From NCBI GenBank assembly GCA_902597015.1, contig CACJWQ010000004.1:17930-81929 (forward strand): a stretch of DNA of 64,000 bases. Reading direction: 5' to 3'. The translations under genes were made by a program, and so were the position numbers. Source of the DNA: an uncultured Alphaproteobacteria bacterium (GTDB lineage Bacteria > Pseudomonadota > Alphaproteobacteria > HIMB59 > GCA-002718135). Positions 9,385 through 18,691 of the stretch are shown here, one piece after another (position 1 is the first letter of the stretch; the number at the start of each line of letters is the position of its first letter). The notes beneath the pieces were generated by a model that saw nothing but the letters and a program-made list of their open reading frames with translations, was not told the origin of the DNA and ran no database searches.

Positions 9385-10210
9385 AATAATTGAAAAATCA
9401 CCTGCCAAAATTAATTTATTTTTAAAAATTATAAATAGAAGAGATGATGGTTTTCATAATATTCGTAGTGGAATAACATTCATTGACCTTTTTGACGAGA
9501 TAACTGTTCAGCCTCACAGCGAATTTAAAGTAATCTATACAGGTAATTTTGCTCCAAAAAATAATTTATTTGAGGATTGCATTATTGATAAATTATTTAC
9601 CTATATTAATGAAGATAAACCTAAACTTCTTTTTACTATATCAAAAAATTTTCCTTATGAAGCTGGTTTAGGTTCTGCTTCCTCTAATGTTGCAAGTGTT
9701 ATAAAAATTTTAGAAAATCTTGAGATAATAAAAAAGAAAAATATATTTGATTATGTTGATCTCGGTTCAGATATCCCTATTTTCTTGAATCAAAAAGATG
9801 CTCTAGTTAGAGGTAGGGGAGATTTAATTGCTAATGTTCATTTCCCAAAATATTATTTCTTACTAATTAGACCATCTTTCAAATGTTCGACAAAAAAAAT
9901 GTATGATTCATTTCAACCTTCAGATTTTGATTATAATGCTGAATTTGATTTAGAAGAAATAAACGATCAAGATTCTGGAAATGATTTTGAAAAAATTCTT
10001 AAAAAAAATGAACCTGAATTTTTGTCAATCATAAATTTCTTGGAGGATTTTGACGATGTTATATTTTCAAGACTAACTGGGAGTGGTTCTTGTATTTACA
10101 GTGTATTTGAAAAAAAAGAGCATGCTATAAATGCACAAAAAAAATTTCAACAAAGTTTTTCAAATCTATGGACACATCTAAGTGAAAATAATTTGGTTAA
10201 TCTATTTTAA
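9374..10210 (+). CDS. ispE: 4-diphosphocytidyl-2-C-methyl-D-erythritol kinase
   Basis: SPAKINLFLKIINRRDDGFHNIRSG, FPYEAGLGSASSNVASVI, GSDIPIFL, SRLTGSGSCIYSVF (GHMP kinase motifs). Confidence 0.92.
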   Translation: MPDKIIEKSPAKINLFLKIINRRDDGFHNIRSGITFIDLFDEITVQPHSEFKVIYTGNFAPKNNLFEDCIIDKLFTYINEDKPKLLFTISKNFPYEAGLGSASSNVASVIKILENLEIIKKKNIFDYVDLGSDIPIFLNQKDALVRGRGDLIANVHFPKYYFLLIRPSFKCSTKKMYDSFQPSDFDYNAEFDLEEINDQDSGNDFEKILKKNEPEFLSIINFLEDFDDVIFSRLTGSGSCIYSVFEKKEHAINAQKKFQQSFSNLWTHLSENNLVNLF

Positions 10211-11765
10211 ATTCTTTCTTAAATTCTTTAATTGAAAGCACTTCATTTATTGGCTTGTCCCACCTAATTCTATGAATTCGAGGAAAACGCATAGCGACAC
10301 CTGATTTATGTCTAGTGCTGGGGAATACATCGTCAAAGGCTACTTCTAAAATAATTTCTTTTTTTACTTCTCTTACAGGACCAAATTTATTGGTAGTATT
10401 ATTTCTAATAAATTTATCTAAAACTAATAGCTCTTTATCTGTGTAACCGGAATATGCTTTTCCTATAGGAACTAATTCATTTTCTTTCCAAACACCAAAC
10501 GTAAAATCTGAATAATATGATGATCTTTTTCCATGTCCTCTTTGAGCATACATTAAAATAGCATCAACTAGTTTTGGATTTTTTTTCCATTTGTACCAAT
10601 ACCCTTTTTTTCTTCCTGGTAAATATTCACTATTTTTAAGTTTAATCATTACCCCTTCATTTAAATCATCATAAAAATTATTTTTATATTTAGTTAATTC
10701 TCCCCATGTTGAAAAATTAATGATGGCAGATAAATCAATTTGATTAGTTGTATTTTCATTTTGAAATTTTTCTAAATATTTTCTTCTTTCAACGAGAGAT
10801 AATTTTCTTAAATCTTTTTCTTTATAAAAAAGGATATCATAAGCTCGTATGAAAACAGGAAACTTTTTTTGAAGATCTTTTGACGCTTTTTTTCTATTTA
10901 ATCTTTGTTGTAGATCATTAAAACCAGAGGGCTTAAAATTTCCACCCACAAGTAATTCTCCGTCAATAACCGCATCACCTTTAGTAGTTTCAATTATTTC
11001 TGGGAATGCAGATGATATATTATCGCCTGTTCTCGAGTATAGTGAAACACTGTTTGATGAAACCATAAGCTGAACTCTGATCCCATCCCATTTATATTCT
11101 GCCTGAAATTCATTCGCGTCTAATCTTTTAAAATCCTTTTCCTCATCAATAGGATTAGCAAGCATCATAGGATGAAATAATTTTTTAAAATCTATTTTTG
11201 GTTTTGATGTTTCATTTTTTAACCATTGAAATAAATTTTCATATGGAAATTCTAGACCATGCCAAATTTCCTCAATCTCATTTACAGATTTATTATACAG
11301 ATCAGCTAAGGCCGTTTTGACTAATCTTTCTGAGACTCCAATTCGTAATCCACCCGTACAAATTTTAATTAAAGTCCACCTTTCGTTATTAGATAGTTCG
11401 CTCAAAACTTTACTAAACTCTATGTTAATTTCAGACTTTTTAATTTTTTTTATATTTTCTATTAAGGTAGATAAATTTTGTGATTTACCCTCTTTATTTG
11501 TTGGCCAAATTAATGATATTGTTTCTGCTAAATCTCCAACATAGTCATATGAGTAATCAAATAAATGTTGATCTACTTGTTCATAGACAAGTTCTCTGAG
11601 TTTAGATGCTTTAATAAATTGAAATGAAAGTTGGTCAGATAAAATTGCAAGCGCATATGCACGGTTGATATCAAGAATTTTAAAATAATCTTGAAGTAAT
11701 TTAATTTTAGTATTTCGACTTGGTGTTAAAATCAAATTGTGAAGTAAGGAAGAAAATTTTTTCAT
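10197..11765 (-). CDS. ATP-dependent DNA ligase (Lhr/Exo/MPE-associated type)
   Basis: EYKWDGIRVQLM nucleotidyl-transfer motif I, VIDGELLV, EGVMIKLKNSEYLPGRKKGYWYKWKKNPKLVDAIL. Confidence 0.93.
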   Translation of the reverse strand: MKKFSSLLHNLILTPSRNTKIKLLQDYFKILDINRAYALAILSDQLSFQFIKASKLRELVYEQVDQHLFDYSYDYVGDLAETISLIWPTNKEGKSQNLSTLIENIKKIKKSEINIEFSKVLSELSNNERWTLIKICTGGLRIGVSERLVKTALADLYNKSVNEIEEIWHGLEFPYENLFQWLKNETSKPKIDFKKLFHPMMLANPIDEEKDFKRLDANEFQAEYKWDGIRVQLMVSSNSVSLYSRTGDNISSAFPEIIETTKGDAVIDGELLVGGNFKPSGFNDLQQRLNRKKASKDLQKKFPVFIRAYDILFYKEKDLRKLSLVERRKYLEKFQNENTTNQIDLSAIINFSTWGELTKYKNNFYDDLNEGVMIKLKNSEYLPGRKKGYWYKWKKNPKLVDAILMYAQRGHGKRSSYYSDFTFGVWKENELVPIGKAYSGYTDKELLVLDKFIRNNTTNKFGPVREVKKEIILEVAFDDVFPSTRHKSGVAMRFPRIHRIRWDKPINEVLSIKEFKKEFKID

Positions 11766-12751
11766 TCTATTTCTTCATCACTTCTTCCTTGGATGGAAAG
11801 GGGCTTTGAAACAAGATTTTGTTTCTTACAATAATAAACTAATGCATCTTCCTGACCATGCGTAATAAGAATATTTTTCGCTTTTGATTTTTTAATTGTA
11901 TCTAGTAATTCATTCCAATCGCTATGATCACTAATAATTAAAGGTAATTCAATACCTTGTTGTTTTGCTCTTTGCTTAACTGTCATCCATCCACTTGCCA
12001 TGCAAATAATCGGATTAGGAAATCGTCTTGACCAACGATCCTTTAATGCTGAAGGAGGGGCAATAATTATTTTACCCTCATAAAAACTTTTATCCTTTGA
12101 AGAAACTTTTTCAAACTTTCCAATATTAATTTTTTCTTTTGAATAATATTGGCATAACTTTTCTAGAGAGCCATGAATATAAATTGTCTCATTATATTTC
12201 TGCTGACGTAAAAGATTCATCACTCTTTGCGCTTTGCCAAGTGCATACGCACCAACAATATGACAATTATTTTTATTTATCTTTACAGATCGTATGAGTT
12301 TTTGAATTTCATCTTTGGGATCTGGATGTTGAAATATGGGTAATCCAAATGTTGCTTCAGTAATTAAAGTATCACATTTAACCAGTTTGAAATTTTTACA
12401 TGTTTCGTCTTTTCCTACTTTATAATCACCTGTGATGACTAAACGATGATTATTTTTTTCAATTAAAACTTGAGCACTCCCTAAAATATGTCCTGCAGGG
12501 TATAATGTAAAATCAAAGCTTTTAATCGAGTACTTTTGCCCGTATCTAAGAGAAGTAAATTTCTTTGCACATTTATCTCCGTAGCGAATTTTCATTATTT
12601 CTATCGTCTGCCTAGTAGCAATAACATGATCATGTCCAAATCGCGCGTGATCTGCGTGACCATGTGTAATAATTGCTGTTTTTTTCGGCAATATTGGATC
12701 TATATGTACATTTATATCTTTGATAAATAGCTGATGGTTAATGAAATCCAT
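11762..12751 (-). CDS. Ligase-associated metallo-beta-lactamase-fold DNA exonuclease
   Basis: ITHGHADHARFGHDHVIATRQT, AGHILGSAQVLIE, VITGDYKVGKDETC, MASGWM...SDHSDW; 4-bp overlap with the ligase gene. Confidence 0.88.
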   Translation of the reverse strand: MDFINHQLFIKDINVHIDPILPKKTAIITHGHADHARFGHDHVIATRQTIEIMKIRYGDKCAKKFTSLRYGQKYSIKSFDFTLYPAGHILGSAQVLIEKNNHRLVITGDYKVGKDETCKNFKLVKCDTLITEATFGLPIFQHPDPKDEIQKLIRSVKINKNNCHIVGAYALGKAQRVMNLLRQQKYNETIYIHGSLEKLCQYYSKEKINIGKFEKVSSKDKSFYEGKIIIAPPSALKDRWSRRFPNPIICMASGWMTVKQRAKQQGIELPLIISDHSDWNELLDTIKKSKAKNILITHGQEDALVYYCKKQNLVSKPLSIQGRSDEEIE

Positions 12752-15184
12752 ATGAATATAAATAAATCGAATCCCTTATTATTACACCCCCTAAATAAGT
12801 GGATGAAGAAAAAAAAATGGTCCTGGTTTCCTCATCAAATTGAAACGTTTCATCATGTTCGAACTGGGTCTGATGTTGTTGTATTTGCTCCTACTGGTGC
12901 TGGCAAAACATTAACAGGGTTTATTAATCCAATAGATGATTTAATAAAATTAAAAAAATTTAAAGGTCTTCATACTCTCTACATTTCTCCATTAAAATCT
13001 CTTGCAAACGATATTGTGAGAAATTTAGAGAAACCTATTAAAGAGCTTGATTTAAATATTTCATTTCAAGTAAGAACAGGAGACACAACACCATATAAAA
13101 AACAAAAACAAAAACAAAAACCTCCTAATATCCTTATTACAACTCCAGAGTCACTTGCATTATTAAATTCGTATGAGAATGCGAAAGAATTTTTTCACAA
13201 TCTAAAATATATAATTATTGATGAGATACACACTTTTTTGGATAATAAGAGAGCTGATCTTCTAAGTTTAAATATTGAAAGACTACAAACTTTCTCTCCA
13301 CATTTACAACGAATAGGCTTGTCAGCAACTCTCAAGAATAAACAAGATGCCAAAAAATGGCTTTGCCGTAAAAAACCAAAAATAATTTCTTATGAAAATT
13401 CAGTTTTACCTAAGATTAAAATTCTAGAATCAAAAGAACGTATCCCTTGGTCTGGTCATATGGCTACGTATTCTATTAATGAAATTTATAAAGAAATAAT
13501 GAAATCGAAATTAACTATTATTTTTGTTAATACGAGGGCGCAAGCCGAATATATGTTTAAAAACTTATGGCTAATTAATAAGAAAAAATTAAAAATTGCT
13601 GTTCACCACGGTTCATTAGAAAAAAACTTACGTTTAAAAGTAGAAAATAATCTTAGCAAAGGATTGGTTGACTGTGTTGTTGCGACCTCTTCTTTAGAAC
13701 TCGGATTAGATTATGGAGATGTAGAAAAAATTATTCAAGTCGGAGCACCAAAGGGAATTAATAGATTATTACAGCGTGTGGGAAGATCAAATCATAATTT
13801 AAATACACCTTCAAAAGCAATTTTAGTACCCACTAATCGTTTTGAATTTATCGAAGCAAAAGCTGCTATTGAAGAAATAAAAAAAAATAACTTAGATGAA
13901 ATAGATTTAAAAGAAGGAAGTTTTGATGTTGTAGCTCAACATATTTTTGCAACTGCTTGTGCGGGGCAATTTGATATTAATGATCTCTACAAAGAAATTA
14001 TCAAAGCATATCCATACAAAAAATTAAAACTTAATGATTTTAAACAATTGATTAATCTAATACAAGATGGCGGATATGTTTTAAAGAATTATGATCAATT
14101 TAAGAGAATCTTCCAATTGAGAGAAAATAAAAATATTTATAAGCTAGTAAATAGAAGAGAAACACGAAAATATCGTATGAATGTTGGAACAATTATTGAA
14201 AATCCGATGTTAAAAATAAAACTTGGAACAAAAACGTTAGGTAATATAGAAGAAGTTTTTATTCAAAATCTTTCTCAAGGTGATTCATTTATATTTGCTG
14301 GTCAAGTTTTAGAATTTCAATCAATGAAAAATAATTTAGTACAAGTTAAAAGAAGTAAATCCTTAATTTCAAAAATTCCATCATACTCAGGAGGCAGAAT
14401 GCCCTTATCAACAAATTTAGCTAACTCCGTAAGGGCTTTATTATCAAAAAGTAATATGTGGGATTTATATCCAGATCAAATTACTGAATGGTTAAAAAGA
14501 CAAAAAAATATTTCTACAATCCCAAAAAAAGATGAATATCTAGTGGAACAATTCCCTCGAAAAAAAAATTTTTATACTGTTATCTATGCTTTTGCGGGAT
14601 GGCATGCCAATCAAACACTAGGGTTTTTATTGCTTAGAGGCTTTAAGGAATTTGATTATAAACCTTTAGGTTTTGTTGCGAATGACTATGCTATTGTTTT
14701 GTGGTCTTTAAAAGAAGTTAAAGAAATTAAAACAATTCTAAATATAGGATTATTAGACAAACATTTGGATAATTATCTTGAAGAAACTTCAATAGTCAAA
14801 AGATTGTTTAGAGATAACGCAATTATCTCTTGTTTAATAGAAAGAAGGTTGCCAGGAATGGAAAAAACTGGAAAGCAAGTTTTATTTAGTTCTGATCTAA
14901 TTTATACAGTACTAAAAAAAAATGAACCAGATCACATTCTTCTACAATCATCATACGAAGATGCAAAAAAGAATATGATTGATTATGATAGACTTAGAGA
15001 AATCTTAAAAAAAATTGATAAAAAAATTATATTAAAGAAACTAACAAGTATATCACCATTGGCTGTTCCAATTATTCTTGAAATAAATAGAGAAAATTTA
15101 TCAAAAAAGGAAACTGATGAATATATTTTAGAAGATTTAGAAAATGAAATATTAAAAGAGGCTAATGTACTATCAATTAATTAA
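12734..15184 (+). CDS. Lhr-like ligase-associated DEAD/DEAH superfamily II DNA helicase
   Basis: FAPTGAGKTLTGFI (Walker A), IIDEIHTF (DEIH), LSATLKNK, VGRSNHNL. An alternative ATG at 12752 abuts the opposing exonuclease start. Confidence 0.9.
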   Translation: MVNEIHMNINKSNPLLLHPLNKWMKKKKWSWFPHQIETFHHVRTGSDVVVFAPTGAGKTLTGFINPIDDLIKLKKFKGLHTLYISPLKSLANDIVRNLEKPIKELDLNISFQVRTGDTTPYKKQKQKQKPPNILITTPESLALLNSYENAKEFFHNLKYIIIDEIHTFLDNKRADLLSLNIERLQTFSPHLQRIGLSATLKNKQDAKKWLCRKKPKIISYENSVLPKIKILESKERIPWSGHMATYSINEIYKEIMKSKLTIIFVNTRAQAEYMFKNLWLINKKKLKIAVHHGSLEKNLRLKVENNLSKGLVDCVVATSSLELGLDYGDVEKIIQVGAPKGINRLLQRVGRSNHNLNTPSKAILVPTNRFEFIEAKAAIEEIKKNNLDEIDLKEGSFDVVAQHIFATACAGQFDINDLYKEIIKAYPYKKLKLNDFKQLINLIQDGGYVLKNYDQFKRIFQLRENKNIYKLVNRRETRKYRMNVGTIIENPMLKIKLGTKTLGNIEEVFIQNLSQGDSFIFAGQVLEFQSMKNNLVQVKRSKSLISKIPSYSGGRMPLSTNLANSVRALLSKSNMWDLYPDQITEWLKRQKNISTIPKKDEYLVEQFPRKKNFYTVIYAFAGWHANQTLGFLLLRGFKEFDYKPLGFVANDYAIVLWSLKEVKEIKTILNIGLLDKHLDNYLEETSIVKRLFRDNAIISCLIERRLPGMEKTGKQVLFSSDLIYTVLKKNEPDHILLQSSYEDAKKNMIDYDRLREILKKIDKKIILKKLTSISPLAVPIILEINRENLSKKETDEYILEDLENEILKEANVLSIN

Positions 15185-15818
15185 TTTTGGTGATGAAGAA
15201 TTTTATGCTTTCTCAAATAAATCTCTTTATTGGAAAAGACTAAATACCCTGATTGTATCAGATTTACATATTGGTAAATCTATTAGTTATGCAAAGAATA
15301 AGCAATTCTTACCTCCATATGATACCAAAGAAATATTAAACGAACTATTTTTTAGCTTAGATAAGATTAAACCAAGTAATTTAATTATAGTTGGAGATTT
15401 GTTACACGATATTTTTTCAACTTTAAGTTTAAAAGATCAAGATCATAAAAATCTTAGTCAATATATGGAAAATACTGATTTCATATGGATCAAGGGTAAT
15501 CATGATAAAAATATACAAATTGAAGGTTTTAAAAATTTTACAAATTATGAAATTGATAAATTTTTGTTTACACACATACCTATCGAAACACCTTTATTTC
15601 AAATTTGTGGTCACTATCATCCAAAAGTAAAAATTGTACACAGAGGGAAAACTATTTTTAAAACATCCTTTGTGCATAATGAAAAAATATTCATTTTACC
15701 AAGTTTTGGAATTTTAACAGGTGGGTTGGATATCAATTCTAAGGAAATAAGCAATGTATTGGGTAAGAAAAATTTGAGTATTTATCCTGTGGGACAGGAT
15801 AAAGTTTATAAATTATAA
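15165..15818 (+). CDS. Ligase-associated metallophosphoesterase (MPE/PdeM-like)
   Basis: LIVSDLHIGKS, IIVGDLLHD, WIKGNHDKN, CGHYHPKVKI metallophosphoesterase motifs; overlaps the helicase 3' end. Confidence 0.88.
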   Translation: MYYQLINFGDEEFYAFSNKSLYWKRLNTLIVSDLHIGKSISYAKNKQFLPPYDTKEILNELFFSLDKIKPSNLIIVGDLLHDIFSTLSLKDQDHKNLSQYMENTDFIWIKGNHDKNIQIEGFKNFTNYEIDKFLFTHIPIETPLFQICGHYHPKVKIVHRGKTIFKTSFVHNEKIFILPSFGILTGGLDINSKEISNVLGKKNLSIYPVGQDKVYKL

Positions 15819-16234
15819 TTAAAGTAATTATTAATTACGATCCCAATTAAAATAACAAAATTCAATACAAATAATAAAACTGAAAGCAAATGCATATATT
15901 TAAAACTTGAAGATGCTTTTTTATCACCTTCTAATTCTTTATCTCTAAAATCATTAATTTTAGGTGTTAAATAATTTCGATTAATAATAAAACTCATAGC
16001 CACTATTATTAATAAAATAGAATTTAAAATATTACCTGAAATATAACAAAGGACTAAAGATAAAATGGCTATTATAAATCCAAATAAAAACATTCGAGGA
16101 AAAATTGTTCTTAACAATTTACTACTAGCATTAGTACTTAAAGTGGCAAAGACGGAGGGTGATACAACAGCCATAAAGAAAGTCATAGATCCTATTAAGA
16201 CTGCTAATAAAAAATTAAGAGTATAAATTATCAT
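15806..16234 (-). CDS. DUF4149/TMEM205-like integral membrane protein
   Basis: Four predicted TM segments; SMTFFMAVVSPSVFATL N-terminal motif. Confidence 0.55.
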   Translation of the reverse strand: MIIYTLNFLLAVLIGSMTFFMAVVSPSVFATLSTNASSKLLRTIFPRMFLFGFIIAILSLVLCYISGNILNSILLIIVAMSFIINRNYLTPKINDFRDKELEGDKKASSSFKYMHLLSVLLFVLNFVILIGIVINNYFNYNL

Positions 16235-16240
16235 AGGTTA

Positions 16241-16264
16241 AATTGCTCTTCATAAAGAGCAATT
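16241..16264. repeat. Perfect inverted repeat AATTGCTCTT-CATA-AAGAGCAATT
   Basis: 10-bp perfect arms in the 37-bp intergenic region between two minus-strand genes; no U-tract on either side. Confidence 0.8.
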
Positions 16265-16271
16265 GTAATAG

Positions 16272-16739
16272 TTAAGAATTATCAATTGCTGATTTTAATT
16301 TTCTATATTCCATAGAATTAGTTCCAGCTAAAGTTTCTAATTTTAACAACATTTCATTTGCTTTATTCATCTTTCCAAGGGTGATGTAAAGCTCACCTAG
16401 ATATTCGTGTGCCCCTAAATGTTCAGGGTTTGCCTCTAATGCAATTTGGTATGCATCGAAAGCTTTGTCTAAATTTGGCTCACTATGTTTTCTGTAACTA
16501 AATCCAAGTAAATTATACACATCAGCTTTTTTATCACCAAGATCTTTACGCTTAGCCATTTTTTCAAGCAATTTGATCGATTTATCAAATTTCTTGTAAT
16601 AAACTAATTCATACGCTTTATCGTAAAGTTTATTAACTTGTTCACCTGCAGATATACTTGAGCTACTGTCGTCTGAACTTGCAGCAGCAAATACACCAGA
16701 ACTAATAAATAATAATGTAAGTAATATTCTAATCATCAA
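16272..16739 (-). CDS. Exported TPR-repeat protein
   Basis: Signal peptide MMIRILLTLLFISSGVFAAA; TPR ADVYNLLGFSYRKHSEPNLDKAFDAYQIALEANPEHLGAHEYLGELYITLGK. Confidence 0.8.
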   Translation of the reverse strand: MMIRILLTLLFISSGVFAAASSDDSSSSISAGEQVNKLYDKAYELVYYKKFDKSIKLLEKMAKRKDLGDKKADVYNLLGFSYRKHSEPNLDKAFDAYQIALEANPEHLGAHEYLGELYITLGKMNKANEMLLKLETLAGTNSMEYRKLKSAIDNS

Positions 16740-16793
16740 AATCAGATATGTTTGTTTAAACTAATTTCAATATTCATTTGTGAATTAATTTAA

Positions 16794-17252
16794 TTAATGG
16801 CAGGCAATATTATATTTTTTTAATCTGTAATAATTATATGGCCACGGCGTTAGAAAGCCTGCAAGAAGCATTATAGGTATTACCCACCATACAAGTTTAG
16901 CGCCACCCATAATAATCCAGTCAACTGCATTCATGGCTATTTCCATAGACACCATTGAGATTAAACTCATTCCTATGGCTGTTTTAAAAGCTTTGCTGAT
17001 AATCATTTGTCTTGATAAAACGACAGTCTCTAAAATGATGCTAGTAATAATACCATTAATGATTGCTAGAATCATAATATAAAGAGTAGGCCAAGGAATG
17101 CCAGTTAATTGAAAATAGAGTATGGTTCCAAAATCGCCAATACTACATCCTAGCAAACACCAAGCAGTATTTTTAGCACTTCTTCGCCATGTATGTTTAC
17201 ATTGCCAATGAAAACGTGGAGCTGGTTTTTTTAATGTTTCAGCAACAGACAT
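16794..17252 (-). CDS. DUF4396-like membrane protein with Cys/His motifs
   Basis: FHWQCKHTWRRSAKNTAWCLLGCSIGDFGTILYFQ...EIAMNAVDW; multiple TM segments. Confidence 0.6.
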   Translation of the reverse strand: MSVAETLKKPAPRFHWQCKHTWRRSAKNTAWCLLGCSIGDFGTILYFQLTGIPWPTLYIMILAIINGIITSIILETVVLSRQMIISKAFKTAIGMSLISMVSMEIAMNAVDWIIMGGAKLVWWVIPIMLLAGFLTPWPYNYYRLKKYNIACH

Positions 17253-17257
17253 TTAAT

Positions 17258-18691
17258 TTATATTCCTTGTTTAAATTCGAATGTATTATTTATATCATTA
17301 ATTTCATATTTATCTATTGTACCATTGGTCCATTTGATAGTTATATTTTTAATGATTTCACCTTCACGTAAACCGTAATGTGCTACAGGTTCCATTTGAC
17401 ATAAATATCCTGAACCTGCATCAATAGTCTTGGCATGATTTCTTAAATTCGTATGTAAGGTAACAGTGGCACCTCTAGCTGGAGCACCAAAAGTGTTGAG
17501 AGGTTTAATTCTAATATAATTAGTGTTTAACACATTTGCTTTAAATAAACTTAGCGGCTGAGCTCCAGATTCACCATGAGAAATAAGTAATTCTAAAATT
17601 CCATCTCCATCAATATCGGCAACAGCAGCACCAGTTCCTAAACCCTGAGCTTCAAGTGCTGCATCTAATTTGATTTCTTCTAAGTTTCCTTCACCAAGAA
17701 TACGAAAGAGTTTATTTGGTTGACCGATATTATTTAAAAAAATTTCATCATAACCATCATTATCAAAATCAGCCGATATAACTGTTCGTATTCTACTTGG
17801 TGATCTAAAATCTAATGAGGACATATCGAGAAATGATTCTTTTTGTTTTACAAAAATACGATGATAACCTTCCCAGTTACTTGTTATAATATCAAGTTCA
17901 CCTCTATACAAAAAATCAGTTAAAGCAGTTCCGCGACCATTTTGAAAAGTATCTTGAACATTTTTTTCAATCGCAATATCATTAAAATTACCATTAATAT
18001 TTTTATATAAAAAATTTGGACCTCTCTCATTAGCTGCGAATATATCCATATTATCAGAAACTATATGTCCTGAAATTACAGCTCTACCTCCAGTTATTTG
18101 ATCTATTCCAAGCATTGGCGCTAAGTCTTCAACTTGATTTTCTTCAATTTCATAAAATCTAGTAGGACCTCCATAATTAGCCACATATATGCCGTATTTC
18201 CCTGATCCATTTCTATCTACACAAACAACAGATCTGCCTGCGGTTAAATTTAAATTTTCCAAATTTTTTTCTAACTCAAAATAATCAACAATTTTATCAT
18301 TGTTGTTATCCAACAATCTATCGGAGTATTTTTTTTCTCCACTATACGTATCAGTATTTAAGAAATAAATCTCTTCAAAACCATCCTGATCAATATCACA
18401 AGCTGAAACACCAATAGTATTCCTATCTTTATCAATGAATATAGGATCTTGTATTGTATTAATTAGTTTTCCATTTTTATAGCTAAGAGCTAAATTAGAG
18501 TAACCAAAACCTGCAACAATAAATTCAAAATTTCCATCTTTATTAAAGTCAGTTACTGAAACTCCATAGCTTAAACGATCATTATTATTTTCAATTAAAT
18601 TTGAAATATTTGTAAAAAATTCTGCCTTAGCCATATTAGATATCAATATAATAAAAATAAAAATTAACTTATGCATTTCAAGTATTTTCAA
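17258..18691 (-). CDS. Exported FG-GAP/VCBS repeat protein with C-terminal ASPIC/UnbV domain (CRTAC1-like)
   Basis: Repeated DxDxDGxxE motifs (VTDFNKDGNFEF, ACDIDQDGFEEIYFLN, SADFDNDGYDEIFLNN, VADIDGDGILELLIS) and YIRIKPLNTFGAPARGATVTLHT...TIDAGSGYLCQMEPVAHYGL. Confidence 0.88.
   Translation of the reverse strand: MKILEMHKLIFIFIILISNMAKAEFFTNISNLIENNNDRLSYGVSVTDFNKDGNFEFIVAGFGYSNLALSYKNGKLINTIQDPIFIDKDRNTIGVSACDIDQDGFEEIYFLNTDTYSGEKKYSDRLLDNNNDKIVDYFELEKNLENLNLTAGRSVVCVDRNGSGKYGIYVANYGGPTRFYEIEENQVEDLAPMLGIDQITGGRAVISGHIVSDNMDIFAANERGPNFLYKNINGNFNDIAIEKNVQDTFQNGRGTALTDFLYRGELDIITSNWEGYHRIFVKQKESFLDMSSLDFRSPSRIRTVISADFDNDGYDEIFLNNIGQPNKLFRILGEGNLEEIKLDAALEAQGLGTGAAVADIDGDGILELLISHGESGAQPLSLFKANVLNTNYIRIKPLNTFGAPARGATVTLHTNLRNHAKTIDAGSGYLCQMEPVAHYGLREGEIIKNITIKWTNGTIDKYEINDINNTFEFKQGI

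Noticed and set aside
13100-13125. Short tandem repeat aaacaaaaacaaaaacaaaaa in the Lhr-like gene
   Set aside because: Low-complexity Lys/Gln codons in frame (KQKQKQK); no sign of a regulatory repeat or CRISPR.
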